DNA of 64,000 nt from Stenocarpella maydis. Its lineage: Eukaryota; Ascomycota; Sordariomycetes; Diaporthales; Diaporthaceae. Positions 12,663 to 24,477 of this stretch are shown one piece after another (the stretch's first letter is position 1; the number at the start of each line of letters is the position of its first letter). Under the pieces are notes generated by a model that searched no databases, was not told the DNA's origin, and was given only the letters and a program-made list of their open reading frames with translations. Both the position numbers and the translations under genes were made by a program. The stretch lies in NCBI GenBank assembly GCA_002270565.1, contig NQMI01000065.1:4921-68920 (forward strand), in the 5' to 3' direction.

Positions 12663-13590
12663 CCTAATGTACCGTTTTATTAGTATACTTAGCAAAAAGA
12701 TACCTATTAATTCACTTATTAATAAAGTTTACTTACTGCTAAACTATATTAATATTAGTTTAAAAAAGGTAACTTTTAATAAAAAAGAATATTTTATACT
12801 AGATAATACTAACTTTATTCTTAAAATCTGAATCTGTTATAGATTATTAATATATATATATATATATCAATTAGTATTAACTAGGCTAGATTTATTATTA
12901 TTTACTTAAAATCTAACTTATTAAACTCTTTTATATTCTTTTTATATACTTTTATATTATACTTAATGTTATTATTTATTTAATTTTTCATAAATGTGGC
13001 AATAGCAGTGTGCAACAGCACACTGGTGGGCTAGCACTACAGCTACCATACTGTAGCTAGAGGACGTAGTTGCTTACTCAGCAACCACTACCCTCTATAT
13101 AAGCCCGAGATAGCTGGCGGGCTACGCCCACTACACCCACTACTCCTAGATAGAGAGAATTTTAACCATAACCCCCAATCATATTGCAATATGTGACCCA
13201 GCCAACACTAATTAGTGGTTACAAGGGCAACTACAGATTAGCAAGGTTGAAGAGACAGGCCTTTACTACTTAATAGTAGCTATGCTAATGGTACTAATGG
13301 TACCGCCCCTTAAAGAGACTTCAGTGGATTCCATAATGATACTATAGTGGACTTCAACGACATTATTACTACCTATTGTGAGGTAAAGAGGGCTCTATAT
13401 GCGCTACGCTATACTCCATCTTTGTTAAATATGCATCCATTACGCCCTAAGTATCATTAGAAGGCAACCGCAGAATGTAGATACTATACAACGTTACTAA
13501 CCCCTGCTACTCTTGAAGATAACGCTAAAGATATTACCACTTCAGTATATATTAGCAATCAACCAGCAATAACCCTAGCAACAGCTATAC
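12663..13590 (+). repeat. 928-bp segment, second copy, continuous with the retroelement body
   Basis: Same sequence as 11734-12661 except for one transition. This copy continues without a break into the copia internal region, so its LTR (12995-13207) is taken as the 5' LTR of the element. Confidence 0.85.
12995..13207 (+). repeat. 5' LTR of copia element 1
   Basis: Starts TGTGGCAATAGC and ends CCCAGCCAACA. A TATATAAG box lies mid-LTR. It is followed by CTAATTAGTGGTTACAAGG, which may hold the primer-binding site, though I could not assign a tRNA. Confidence 0.85.
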
Positions 13591-14489
13591 TAACTAAGGT
13601 TAACTCCACTAGCTAGCACATCTTTACTACCCCCTGCTAACAAGCTTACCCCTACATACTTACTACCCCTTGTCACCATCTATTTAACCCCTACTTTGCC
13701 CTAGTACACCCCTATTATTAACCATACAACCCATATATTATGATAGCTAGTAAAGATAATACCCCTATACTATCAGCATTAACAACTATACCAGCAGGTG
13801 CTACCGGTTTTAGCCCGATTAACTTATGGGATATAATTGAGGAAATATCACTTAAGGAAGCTGCCGCTAAATTAGGTCTCAACGCTAACCTATAGGGAAT
13901 AGACCCAGATCCAGAGGCCCTGAGTAACCCAAGATAATATATAATGCACCTGAGTACCTATGTGCAATGGCGCCATCAAGCATATATAAGACTCACTGGC
14001 TAAGATGTCTATAAGGAGTTTAAGAATAACTTTTAGGGTTGGGAAGAACTAGTATTTAAGGCAGTCTATCGCGATATCCTCTCGGCCCTTAAGAAGATAC
14101 TACAATGCAAAAGGATATACCTATAGGTTAACAATAATACAAAGGCCTTTATAGAACTATTAGAGTTAGAATCCCTACTAAGAGCCCTAGCATCTGCATA
14201 ATACTAGTATTAATAGATGATTTAGTTAAAGAGATATCATGATTATATCCCTTTTGATAATAATAGATCGTTTAAAGAATACAAACCAGTACTAAGCAAC
14301 AACCAGAGAACAGGCCTAAATACTTAGGGACCTATATTGCAACCTATTATACCGGCTGTACCCGAACCTCAACCACCATCCCATCAGCCATGCGGCATTT
14401 ATGCCTTTGAGACCTCTGACGGCTATAAGTCATCACCCAAGTGGGAAGAATTCTGAGTATCCTATGAGAAGTATGCAACAATCCCTTTA

Positions 14490-14759
14490 GTGCTGCTAAA
14501 TGGCATACTATTGGAGAAAGGGATGTCTGCTAACTTAGCTAAATACTACTTAGATGATGAGAAGTTTACTGGGGCAATGGATAAAGTGCTTGATGATAAG
14601 ATTCATCTTTTTTATGATATCTGTAAGAATAATCACCTATACCCTATTTACTTCCAGGCAGCATTACCCGTGATGTTGAAGGGTGAGGCTAAGGACTTTT
14701 ATATCCAGTTGATTACAAATAGAGACACCTTTGCTACAGCATATGCTAAACTTAAGTAA
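14490..14759 (+). pseudogene. Copia gag fragment (open segment)
   Basis: An 89-codon open segment includes LPVMLKGEAKDFYIQL, a Gag-type helical motif seen in fungal copia capsids. A matching segment is at 37950-38252 in the other copy. Upstream and downstream Gag frames are broken by stops. A zinc knuckle follows near 15419-15481, readable as CYIC-x-KEGCW-x3-H with one stop inside. Confidence 0.7.
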
Positions 14760-15779
14760 TGATTTGATATAGATGGCAGATAATAAGTGTATTTAACCGC
14801 GTGGAATACTACTACTTTTGCATTAATATAGCAAAGAAACGAGAACAAAACCCCATTAGAAGTAGTGGAGATTCTAATTAAAAACATGAAGCAATACGCC
14901 TAAATACTTAGCTATAAAGGAGCACTTGGAGACAAACCACTATGTGATAACCTTATACGCGCAATACGTGGTATACCTGAGTTCTACTATGTTGAGGTAA
15001 TGGCCCCGGCTACTGCTAATGAAGCATGTGATATGCTCCGTTGTTATGCTGTATCATTAGGACCTTAGCGCCCCTCCCGGCAATATACTATAGGGCAAGG
15101 TAATAATAATTGGCTAGATAGCAACTATGATGATGAGGAAGACTAGGGCAATAATGAGCACTTTAACTACCCTGGTGATAACCACTTTTATCACTCTGAG
15201 CACCCTAACAATAACTAGTACTACCTGGACCGCCAGTATAATAATGACTGGTAGTGCAGAGGTAACTACTTACGAGGCTCTGCATGTGGGCGATACCCCC
15301 GGGATGAGGCAACTACTGTCCCTAAAGCAACTATTGCCCCTAGGGCAACTTCCAACCACCCCCTAGAGGAGATAACTACCCATACGGAAGGCGTAGGAGA
15401 GATAACTCCCCAGATAAGAAAAGGTGCTATATCTGCTAGAAGGAGGGGTGTTGGTTATCAAATCACTCCTTCCAAGAGCGCTAGAGGGCCAAGGGCACGT
15501 ATATGTATATATATGGCAGCTTGGATGAGGAATTCTACTTGTTTCTTATTAACTATAAGGGCATTAACTATAAGAGCAACAATCAAGAAAGCACTAGTAT
15601 GTTTATTAGTAGTGCCAAAAGCCGCGAAAACTATATATAGTTAGTAGATTAAGCCTTCCTTCATACTTTTAGCATTAACGATAATGAGGAGGACCAGGAC
15701 GACCCCGGCCCTGTGACTGGCGGGAACAATGTCAACACTAGCGATACCAAGACCGGCAAAGGAGCCGGCGGTATTAAGG

Positions 15780-18700
15780 AGGTCTTCACGATAGACAACT
15801 ACTTGCGTCAGCGTTTCCAAGGGATTCTCCCAGATACTAGCGCAGCCAACTACTCTACTATTAGGCACAACCAATATACTGCACTATGGCAACTTGTGCC
15901 TATTACTCTTAATACATCCCGCGCAGGAGAAGCAACAGTCCGCTTTGGGCCAGGAGAACTACTATAGTTAATAGGAGCAACTATAGTTAATATAACAGCC
16001 GGCAACTTAACGTTCTACGTGATAAAGACGCCAACCCCCTTCCTCTTGTATATACAAGATATAAATACACACTCGCTCTTTATATGGAATACAACTAATG
16101 AAGTCATACAATATAAGCCAAATTGGCAGCATAAGAGAATATTTCCTATCACTTGGAAGTAGGGATATCTATAGTTCCTTACAGATATTAATAAGGGCAG
16201 TAACGCCCCCATTCTCTTCCTTATGGAGACCGAGTTATAATGACTATATAGACGATTTAGGCACCCATTAATTAAGAGGCTCTCTCGGCTACTAGCGGGC
16301 GCTAGCTATAATATTGATTCCTTAGTACTAGAGGCTATTACTAAGTTCTGCTACTATTACTAAATGCACTCTCCCGCGCCCTAGAGATTCAAGTTTAACC
16401 TCCGTAATAATATTGACTTTAACTATGAAGTTATTATGGATATAATATATTTGATAGGGCTCCCTGTACTATACGTTATTGACTTAGCTACCTCCTTCCA
16501 AGCTGGATAATTCTTAGCTTCTCTCTCCACTAAAGATACATGGGAAGCCCTATAGAGCTGCTGGATTAATATATATATGGGTCCCCTAGACCATCTTATA
16601 TTTAATGCAGGGACTAACTTTGCTTCCGGTGAGTTTAAGAGTACTGCATATATCATAGGGATTACATATAAACAAATACCTACGGAAGCATATTGGTCGA
16701 TCGGTAAAGTAGAGTGATATCACGCTCCTTTACGCAGGGCTTTTAATATATTATATGCTAAGTTATTAACCACATTTACCAAAGAAGCTATACTATAGGC
16801 AAGCTTTAGTGCGGTTAATAACACAGTTGGCCCGGACAGTCTTATGCTAACTCTCCTTATATTTGGAGCATACCCGCGTGTGATAGAGGACTCAGCCCCT
16901 ACGCCATCTACTCTAAAGAGAGCCAAGGCAATATAGAAGGTGATAAAGGAGATTAGGAAAATTAATGCTGCATGCAAGATCAGTAAAGCATTACATGCAA
17001 GGAACGGCCTAGTTACATTAGAAGTCTTAAGCCTATTACTCTAGAGCAAAGTTCGGGTATAGAGAGAAAAGACTGGGTAGCAAGGCCCATATAAACTGCT
17101 CTCTATTAACAACCACGATGTAACAATCAACCTTCCTAATGGACCAGTCGTCTTCCAGTCAACCCTTATACAGCCGTACTATCATAACAAAGAAGAACCT
17201 CTTAATCTGCCAGACCCTAATAACACCCCAGAGGAGCTAGTATGCTTTAAGCTAGACCCTATACCGGCTATTCCTAACCCAGTAATCCCTTAACAATAAG
17301 GATGGCTACAGGGGGCCAAGAGCAGGAAGAAGGCGGTTGTTATTACGGATGATGATAACAATAGCGCTGCTACTGCTGATGATATGGAAGACGAGATTAC
17401 CGCTTATATGTTCCTCACCCCACGCAAAGTTGAGAACTATAAGCTCGCTCTAAAGCTCCGCTAGGACGGCATCATTACTACCTCAGGCAACCCCTTTGAA
17501 GAATCAGATAATAAGAAAGTATCCGAGCTAATTAGCCGAGGAGTGTTCTAGTTTGAGCGGTTTGATAAGCGGAAGCATAGAGGAATCTAAATCTTTAAAT
17601 CTTGCATTATTAGGGAGATTAAGAGTAAAATTAAGAAGCTATATAAGAAGTCCTGCCTTATTATTACCGGATTTAGTAACCTTATAAAGTATGAGATCCT
17701 TATACAGTTACCAATAGTACAATGTACAAGTCATTAACTTCTTATTGCTCTTATACCTATGTTAATAACTAAGGGACTATATCTTAAGCTTCATAATATT
17801 ACTCAGGCCTATCCACAGTCAAAATCTACACTTAAGAGGCCCATTCTATACTACCTTCCCCCTAAAATAAGGGGCAAATACCCGGCCGGCATGATTATAA
17901 GGGTAATCAAGCCCTTATATAGCATTACAGAAGCTGGTGTGCACTAGTGGGCTACATACTATAAGCACTACATTAAGAAGCTGGGGATAATTGTATCTGC
18001 ATATGACCCGTGCCTCTTAATAGCTGACTATGGCAGTGAGGACATCTTTAGTATTACCGCCATATAGACTGATGATACTCTCACCCTCTATACCCCAGCC
18101 TTTTTAGAGCTTGAAGAATAGAAGATTAAGGAGGAGGAGATCTGCTGCAAGCCAAAGGACAGGCTGACTCCTGAGAAATTACTGGACTTCAACAGCATAA
18201 AGATCACAATATTATACAACGGTATCATACATCTTAGACAGAAGGGCCAAGGGGCAAAGATACAGCCAGTTGACTGTACGGCTAAGGACCGCGCTTAATA
18301 GTATATGGAGTAGCGCGCAAGAGGAGCATATCTAGCTTCTATTTGCCACCCGGAAGCAGCATTTGACCTCTCTATTGCAGCTTAAATCCAAGACCCCAAA
18401 GAAGAGGACTGCACCAAGTTGAACAAGCAGCTAAAGTAGCAAGCAGATTACCTTGGCTGTAGTCTTAACTACATTCCTCTAGACCTTGCGGCAGCCAAGT
18501 TGATGATCTTTATAGATAGATCTTTTACTAACAACAAGGACCTTAGTTCTCAGATTGGCTATATAATTACCCTGGTAAATGAAGCGCAAGCTAAGCAACC
18601 ATCTACATAGGAGATCACTAGGAATGTCCTTTATTAGTTGTTAACTAAGTGCAAGAGGGTTATGCATAGCGTACTTGCTTCCAAGATCTACGGCATAGTT

Positions 18701-19070
18701 AATAGCTTTGATATGGGGATTGTGATAGCTGCTACTCTCCGCTAAATTACCACGCACTTAAACCTGCCAGAGATCCCTCTTATTATCTATACAGATTCCT
18801 ACTCTTTATATGAGTGTCTGGTTAAGCTAGGGATGATAAAAGAGAAGCGCCTTATGATTAATGTGATGGCGTTGAGGCAGTTATACGAGAAGTATGAGAT
18901 CCATGAGATCCAGTAGATTGCTGGGGACTGTAACCCAGCAGATGCCTTTATGAAGAGTACCCCAAATAAGGCGTTGGAATGCCTTATCAATAATAATACC
19001 CTCATTATTAAGGTGGAAGGATATATAGACTGTAGCCAGCTGGCAATAATGACCCCTTCCTCTACCTAAA
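15780..19070 (+). pseudogene. Copia pol remnant: protease, integrase, reverse transcriptase, RNase H
   Basis: Pieces are recognisable in order. The protease is near 15829 (DTSAANYS; the other copy keeps DTGAANYS, so the glycine is lost here). The integrase core spans about 16430-16900 (FNAGTNF and GKVE motifs). An RVT_2 segment covers about 17590-18110 (NITQAYPQSKSTLKRPILYY). RNase H runs from about 18500 to 19030 (IYTDSYSLY, DCNPADAF). Stops interrupt all frames. Much of the damage is CAG-to-TAG or TGG-to-TAG/TGA, as RIP would produce. Confidence 0.8.
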
Positions 19071-20366
19071 TACCATGCGAGGGATCACAATAATTGCTGT
19101 AAGAATAGCTATATGCTGACTTGCCCAGCAAAGACCACAACCTACGGCAGTTGACTGACCAACGCAACTTGGTCAGCAAAGCCACGCACACCAATGCCGC
19201 CCTACCCCATGGGGGAGGACCACTAATCATCACCACCCTGAGCCCCGGATGGCAGTCAACAAGTACCCTGAGACACAAAAAGGGATCACACAGTACCAGC
19301 AACCAGCAAAACTTCATATCCCCGTCAATTAGTTACCTGCATCTTACCCTAAGGAGCTGCACAGTTGGCCAATCTATGGTTCAAATCCATCCCAAGGGCG
19401 AGACCTTATAGCTAAGATTTTTATAGTAGTGCCTACGCACTAAGGGTTTAGGTGACGAGGGTTACTACTATCCCACGGGCACTTAAGTTGCCAGCTGTGT
19501 TATATTAAGCGTCCCCAGTTGAGATTTTGCGGTCTTGACTCCTGCTCAATGTGTGTTTTACATACTTACCCAGAGCGGCGTCAGATAGTGCACGCTCTGC
19601 TACGCATTTGCTGAGAAGTTGGCTCCGATATGCCATTTATTGCTGTTTACTATGATCCCTACCTAACCCAACTACTACTTCCTCTACCCACTAACTCTTG
19701 ATATTGGCCTCTGATGGAGAGGGCTTTTACTGATTGAGTTATCGTTAAACCCTGTTGCTGATGTCTGCCGCCGGAAGACAGTTGATCTGCACTATACCCA
19801 ATTTAGCCAATTGTTAATACTCAGTTAGGGGGAGAGGGGGTCCAGAGATCCGGGTCCAGGAGGCCGGATAGTTGTTATTCTAGTTCCAGGGTATCCGGAG
19901 AATTGTTGTTCCAGTTCCGGGTAAATCCTTATTCAACCTGTGGCCTATAGGCGAAGGAATCATGAGTCCTTATCGCGCATTTCTTTTACAACCCTTAAGT
20001 ACTAAAGATAACAAACAAGCGGTATAAATTGTTGGGAGCGGACATTCTGTATGGGAATAGTACTATATTGTGCCGGACCGTATAATTGTATGCTCTCAGC
20101 TTCTAGAGGGAGCAGGGATTGCTATGATACGCTAGGTCTTTCCGGGTGCCTGTATTTTATGGGTACTTAGCACAACAGTACACACGACGAACTCGACAAA
20201 GGGACTGGTACAGCCAAAAGCAGTAGTGGTATAGGGATTTGGTGATGAATGCGGTAATTTCTTTTGTTTTTCCTTGAAATGGCGAGAGCGTGGGTTTAAC
20301 CCCACGCCTGGGACTTTTTTTATGTTTTTGGAGGAGACAGTCGCTGGCAAAAGAAAAGACTGCCAG

Positions 20367-20579
20367 TGTGGCAATAGCAGTGTGCAATAGCACACTGGTG
20401 GGCTAGCACTACAGCTACCATACTGTAGCTAGAGGATGTAGTTGCTTACTCAGCAACCACTACCCTCTATATAAGCCCGAGATAGCTGGCGGGCTACGCC
20501 CACTACACCCACTACTCCTAGATAGAGAGAATTTTAACCATAACCCCCAATCGTATTGCAATACGTGACCCAGCCAACA
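20367..20579 (+). repeat. 3' LTR of copia element 1
   Basis: 213 bp, about 98% identical to the 5' LTR. The preceding GGAGGAGACAG and AAAAGAAAAGAC purine runs are candidates for the polypurine tract. Confidence 0.85.
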
Positions 20580-20873
20580 AAAGCGTACTATCACGAGAAA
20601 TACGGAAGATCCAAGAGTAGAGGAGACGAGTCTCCTCCAAATTCAACTTCCCCTCACTCGGCACATACAAAAACCCGAACGCCAACGAGTTCAAACCCCT
20701 GTACGTGCCGAGGACCCCTGCGCCTTGGCAATTTTTCTTTGGGCTGCACCTCCGTACACAGTTAGCTCTAGTCTATACCTGGAGGCAGTGTAGATACGTA
20801 CCTATCTCGGCTCGTCCCTTCCATCCAAGGTACAGCACACGCAGTAAACGGCTTTACGTCCCAGCACATGAGG
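20580..20873 (+). repeat. Unique 3' flank, first copy, ending at an N
   Basis: 294 bp of GC-balanced, non-retroelement sequence beginning AAAGCGTACTATCACG directly after the LTR. The same flank recurs at 22788-23074 with several small indels. Here it stops at CACATGAGG followed by N. Confidence 0.8.
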
Positions 20874-20874
20874 N
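20874..20874. other. Ambiguous base/contig join (N)
   Basis: A single N where unique flank jumps directly into the RNase H region of a copia copy. A scaffold join is likely. Confidence 0.8.
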
Positions 20875-22787
20875 AGGTTATACATAGCATACTTGCTTCC
20901 GAGATCTACAGTATGGTTAATAGCTTTAATATAGGGATCGTAATAGCTGCTACTCTCCGCCAAATTACTATACGCTTAAACCTACCAGAGATCCCTCTTA
21001 TCATTTATACAGATTCCTACTCTTTATATAAGTATCTAGTTAAGCTAGGGACAATAAAAGAGAAGCGCCTTATGATTAATATAATGGCGTTAAGGCAGTT
21101 ATATAAGAAGCATGAGATCCACGAGATCCGGTGGATTACTAGGGACTATAACCCAGCAGATGCCTTCATAAAGAGTACCCCAAATAAGGCATTGGAATAC
21201 CTTATTAATAATAATACCCTCATCATTAAGGTGGAAGAATATATAGACCGTAGCCAGCTAGTAATAACGACCCCTTCCTCTACCTAAACACCATGCAAGG
21301 GATCACAACAATTGCTGCAAGAACAGCTATACGCTAACTTGCCCAGCAAAGACCACAACCTACGGTAGTTAACTAACTAACGCAACTTGGTCAGCAAAGC
21401 CACGCACACCAACGCCGCCCTACCCCATGGGGGAGGACCACCAATCATCACCACCCTGAGCCCCGGATGGCAGTCAACAAGTACCTTAAGATACAAAAAG
21501 GGATCACATAGTATTAGCAACCAGCAAAACTTCATATCCCCATCAATTAGTTACCTGCATCTTACCTTAAGGAGCTATATAGTTAGCCAATCTATGGTTT
21601 AAATCCATCCTAAGGGCAAGACCTTATAGCCAAGATTTTTATAGTGGTGCCTATATACTGAGGGTTTAGGTGATAAGGGTTACTACTATCCCACGGGCAC
21701 TTAAGTTGCTAGCTATATTATATCAAGCGTCCCCAGTTAAGATTTCACGGTCTTAACTCCTGCTTAACGTGTGTTTTACATACTTACCTAGAGCGGCATC
21801 GGACAGTACACGCTCTGCTATGCATTTGCTAAGAAGTTAGCTCTAATATGCCATTTATTACTATTTACTACAATCCCTACCTAACCCAACTACTGCTTCC
21901 TCTACCCCTACCAACTCTTAATATTAGCCTCTGATAGAGAGGGCTTTTACCAATTGAGTTATTATTAAACCCTGTTGCTAATATCTGCCGCTAGAAGATA
22001 GTTGATCTGCACTATACCCAATTTAGCTAATTATCAACACTTAGTTAGGGGGAGAGGGGGTCCAGAGATCCAGGTCTAGGAGGCCGGATAGTTATTATTC
22101 TAGTTCCAAGGTATCTAGAGAATTATTATTCCAGTTCTAGGTAAATCCTTATTCAACCTGTGGCCTGCAGGCGAAGGAATTATAAGTCCTTATCACGCAT
22201 TTCTTTTACAACCCTTAAGTACTAAAGACGATAAATAAGCAGTACAAATTATTGGGAGCGGATATTCTGTATGGGAACAACACTATATTGTGCTGGACCA
22301 TATAATTGTATGCTCTCAGCTTCTAGAGGGAGCAGGGATCGCCATAACACGCTAGGTCTTTCCGGGTGCCTGTATTTCATAGGCACTTAGCATAACAGTA
22401 TATATGACGAACTCGATAAAGGGACTGGCACAGCCAAAAGCAGCAGTGGTATAGGGATTTGGTGATGAATGCGGTAATTTCTTTTGTTTTTCCTTAAAAT
22501 GGCGAGAGCGTGGGTTCAACCCCATGCCTGGGACTTTTTTTTTTATGTTTTTAATATAGTAAACTAGCAAAAGAAAAGACTCAGTGTGGCCATAGCAGTG
22601 TGCAACAGCCCACTGGTGGGCTGCGCTATAGCCACCATAGTAGCCAGGGACGTAGTTGCTTACTAGCAACCACTACCCTCTATATAACCCCGAGATAGCT
22701 GCGGGCTAAGCCACTCACCCACTACTCCTAGAGAGAGAAATTTTAACCATAACCCCCATCGTATTGCAATACGTGACCCAGCCAACA
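20875..22787 (+). mobile_element. Copia element 2, 3'-terminal fragment (RNase H to 3' LTR)
   Basis: Begins abruptly after the N inside RNase H. The 20868-21287 frame reads through IYTDSYSLYKYLVKLG and DYNPADAFIKSTP to its natural end without stops. It then follows element 1 through the 3' untranslated region to an LTR at 22585-22787. It differs from the same region of element 1 by many transitions, so it is a separate copy and not a duplicate read of it. Confidence 0.8.
22585..22787 (+). repeat. 3' LTR of copia element 2, with several small deletions
   Basis: 203 bp, TGTGGCCATAGC to CCCAGCCAACA. Relative to the other LTRs it lacks single bases at many places, for example ATAACCCCGAG and CTGCGGGC. 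This is more like low-quality consensus near a contig end than RIP. Confidence 0.75.
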
Positions 22788-23074
22788 AAAGCGTACTATC
22801 ACGAGAAATACGGAAGATCCAAGAGTAGAGGAGACGAGTCTCCTCCAAATCACTCCCCTCACTCGGCACATACAAAAACCCGAACGCCAACGAGTTCAAA
22901 CCCCTGTCACGATGCGAGGACCTGCGCTGCAATTTTTCTTTGGGCTGCACCTCCGTACACAGTTAGCTCTAGTCTATACCTGGAGGCAGTGTAGATACGT
23001 ACCTATCTCGGCTCGTCCCTTCCATCCAAGGTACAGCACACGCAGTAAACGGCTTTACGTCCCAGCACATGAGG
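22788..23074 (+). repeat. Unique 3' flank, second copy, continuing into host sequence
   Basis: 287 bp matching 20580-20873 with small indels. It continues past the point where the first copy ended, into an A-rich run at about 23080 and then gene-bearing DNA. Confidence 0.8.
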
Positions 23075-24477
23075 GAAACAAAAAAAAAAAAAAAGGAAAC
23101 ATACAACACCGGGTATTCGCTGGTCGTCACCGACCCAGCTACTAATCCAGCCGTTACCAGCTTGTCTATGGGAGAGCGGACGGGATCCCGAATTTTCTGG
23201 TACGTATGGTCGTATGTGCTGGAATGTAATGTTTGCTATCCTATATTCTCAAAACGTTGTGCTCGTGAGGCTAACGCATGGCTTTTTGGAAAGCATCGAG
23301 ATTCGAGACGGGGCCTGCGCGAAAAATACAAGTGAGATATTACTTGTATTAATATTCCTCAGATGGTCATGGTCGGTCATCACCTCTCAACGCGCCATGT
23401 GGGTAGTAGAGAAGCGGTAGTTAGGGTAGACGACGAAAAGGGGGAAGAAGGAAGAAGGAAAAAGGAAAAAGGAAAAAGGAAAAAGGAAAAAGGAAAAAGG
23501 AAAATGGAAAAAATTATTGAGGGGAATGAGAAGAAAAATAAAGAGACGAGAGTCCATCACGTCAAGACACTGCACCAGCCTACAGGCATAACCTGGTCTC
23601 CTGGCAGGGGTAGGGCACAGCCGAACGTCATGTCATGGAATTCACCTCTCATGTCTGTGTTCCTTGTCGTCAACGATTTCCCCCTCAGAGATACGCTCCC
23701 AGGCTTCCTACTTACTTAGTCAACGTGTCATCTGCCTATCCAGCCAAGCCGCGTCCCGTGAAAAACGAGGGAGCTGTGCTGGCCGTGGCACCTCGTGCTC
23801 TTTCAATGACGTCTCTTGCATCTCGCCCGTCACGCCCCTTTGTCTCTGCCGCGCCATTCTGCAGGCGCATCCAGGGTCCAGAACATGTCGTCGTCCATCC
23901 TGTCCCTTTGCCCCTCTGCAATCTAGCCCTCACCTTCTCCGCACGTACCAGAGCCTTTCGTAGACTATCAGTCGAGACTCTTAGGTGGTCCGGCCTGTCT
24001 GGCAGGCAAGCAGAGCATCGTCATCACTCGACCCAAAGAGGTTCTGTCCTGATGGTCATCCACACCTCTAGTGCCCCATTTCACTGTTCTCGTCTTCTCC
24101 CCTCATATGCCATGTCCATGTAGTGTAACCATTCCCAAGCACACAGGCCATCCTTTTTTTTCTCTCATCCCCCCCCCCCGACCTGGACAACCTCTTGTCA
24201 ACGAGCGTCTGTCTGCTCGCAGCATAATACCCTGCACACCATCATCGGCACATCCAGCCCCACGATCTTCAAGTCGTATATTGGTATACTCGATCGTGAG
24301 ATCCCGGGCGGCTTCTTCCGCAGCCACAAGACAGCCTGCAATAGTCCTTGGTCCTTTTTAGCCCTCCAAGCCCAGCACAAGTTAAAGATTTGTACTATCA
24401 CAACCCACTGTTTCTCTCCTTGTCTGCCCATTCTTCCACCACCTTATTGTCTTTGGCCCGGCCAAGCAGTTTATCGA
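23075..24477. other. Intergenic region upstream of the UV endonuclease gene
   Basis: 1.4 kb with no recognisable gene. It contains an A-run near 23080, a purine repeat at about 23444-23515, and C/T-rich sequence closer to the gene start that is probably promoter and leader. A 162-codon frame at 23635-24123 has no recognisable domain. Confidence 0.5.
23444..23515 (+). repeat. Purine minisatellite, (GGAAAAA)n
   Basis: About seven 7-bp GGAAAAA units followed by degenerate units form a polypurine tract of about 70 bp with strong strand asymmetry. It is open in frame and gives a Lys/Glu/Arg-rich spurious translation. Confidence 0.8.

Larger units (their letters stand above)
12995..20579 (+). mobile_element. 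Ty1/copia LTR retrotransposon, near full length, inactivated
   Basis: A 7585-bp element with 213-bp LTRs at 12995-13207 and 20367-20579. The two LTRs differ at about 4 positions. Internal order is gag, protease, integrase, reverse transcriptase, RNase H, which is the copia order. The body carries many TAG/TAA codons where Gln or Trp is expected, typical of C-to-T/G-to-A mutation, so no polyprotein is made. The flanks (ATAAA before, AAAGC after) do not form a 5-bp target duplication. With the N joins on both sides, this suggests the ends were put together from different copies or a misjoin. Confidence 0.85.

Noticed and set aside
12066..13207. Two tandem LTRs as a biological structure
   Set aside because: The whole 928-bp surroundings are duplicated with them across an N, so they are most likely one LTR assembled twice.
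19375..19410. GGTTCAAATCC, a B-box-like motif, suggesting a tRNA
   Set aside because: No cloverleaf can be built around it, and it is retroelement sequence that is altered in the other copy.
20285..20345. Hairpin GCGTGGGTTTAACCCCACGC followed by a T-run before the copia 3' LTR, resembling a tRNA T-arm with a pol III terminator
   Set aside because: The loop has the wrong length for a T-loop, no A-box or anticodon arm lies at the right distance, and the sequence is part of the element's 3' region in every copy.
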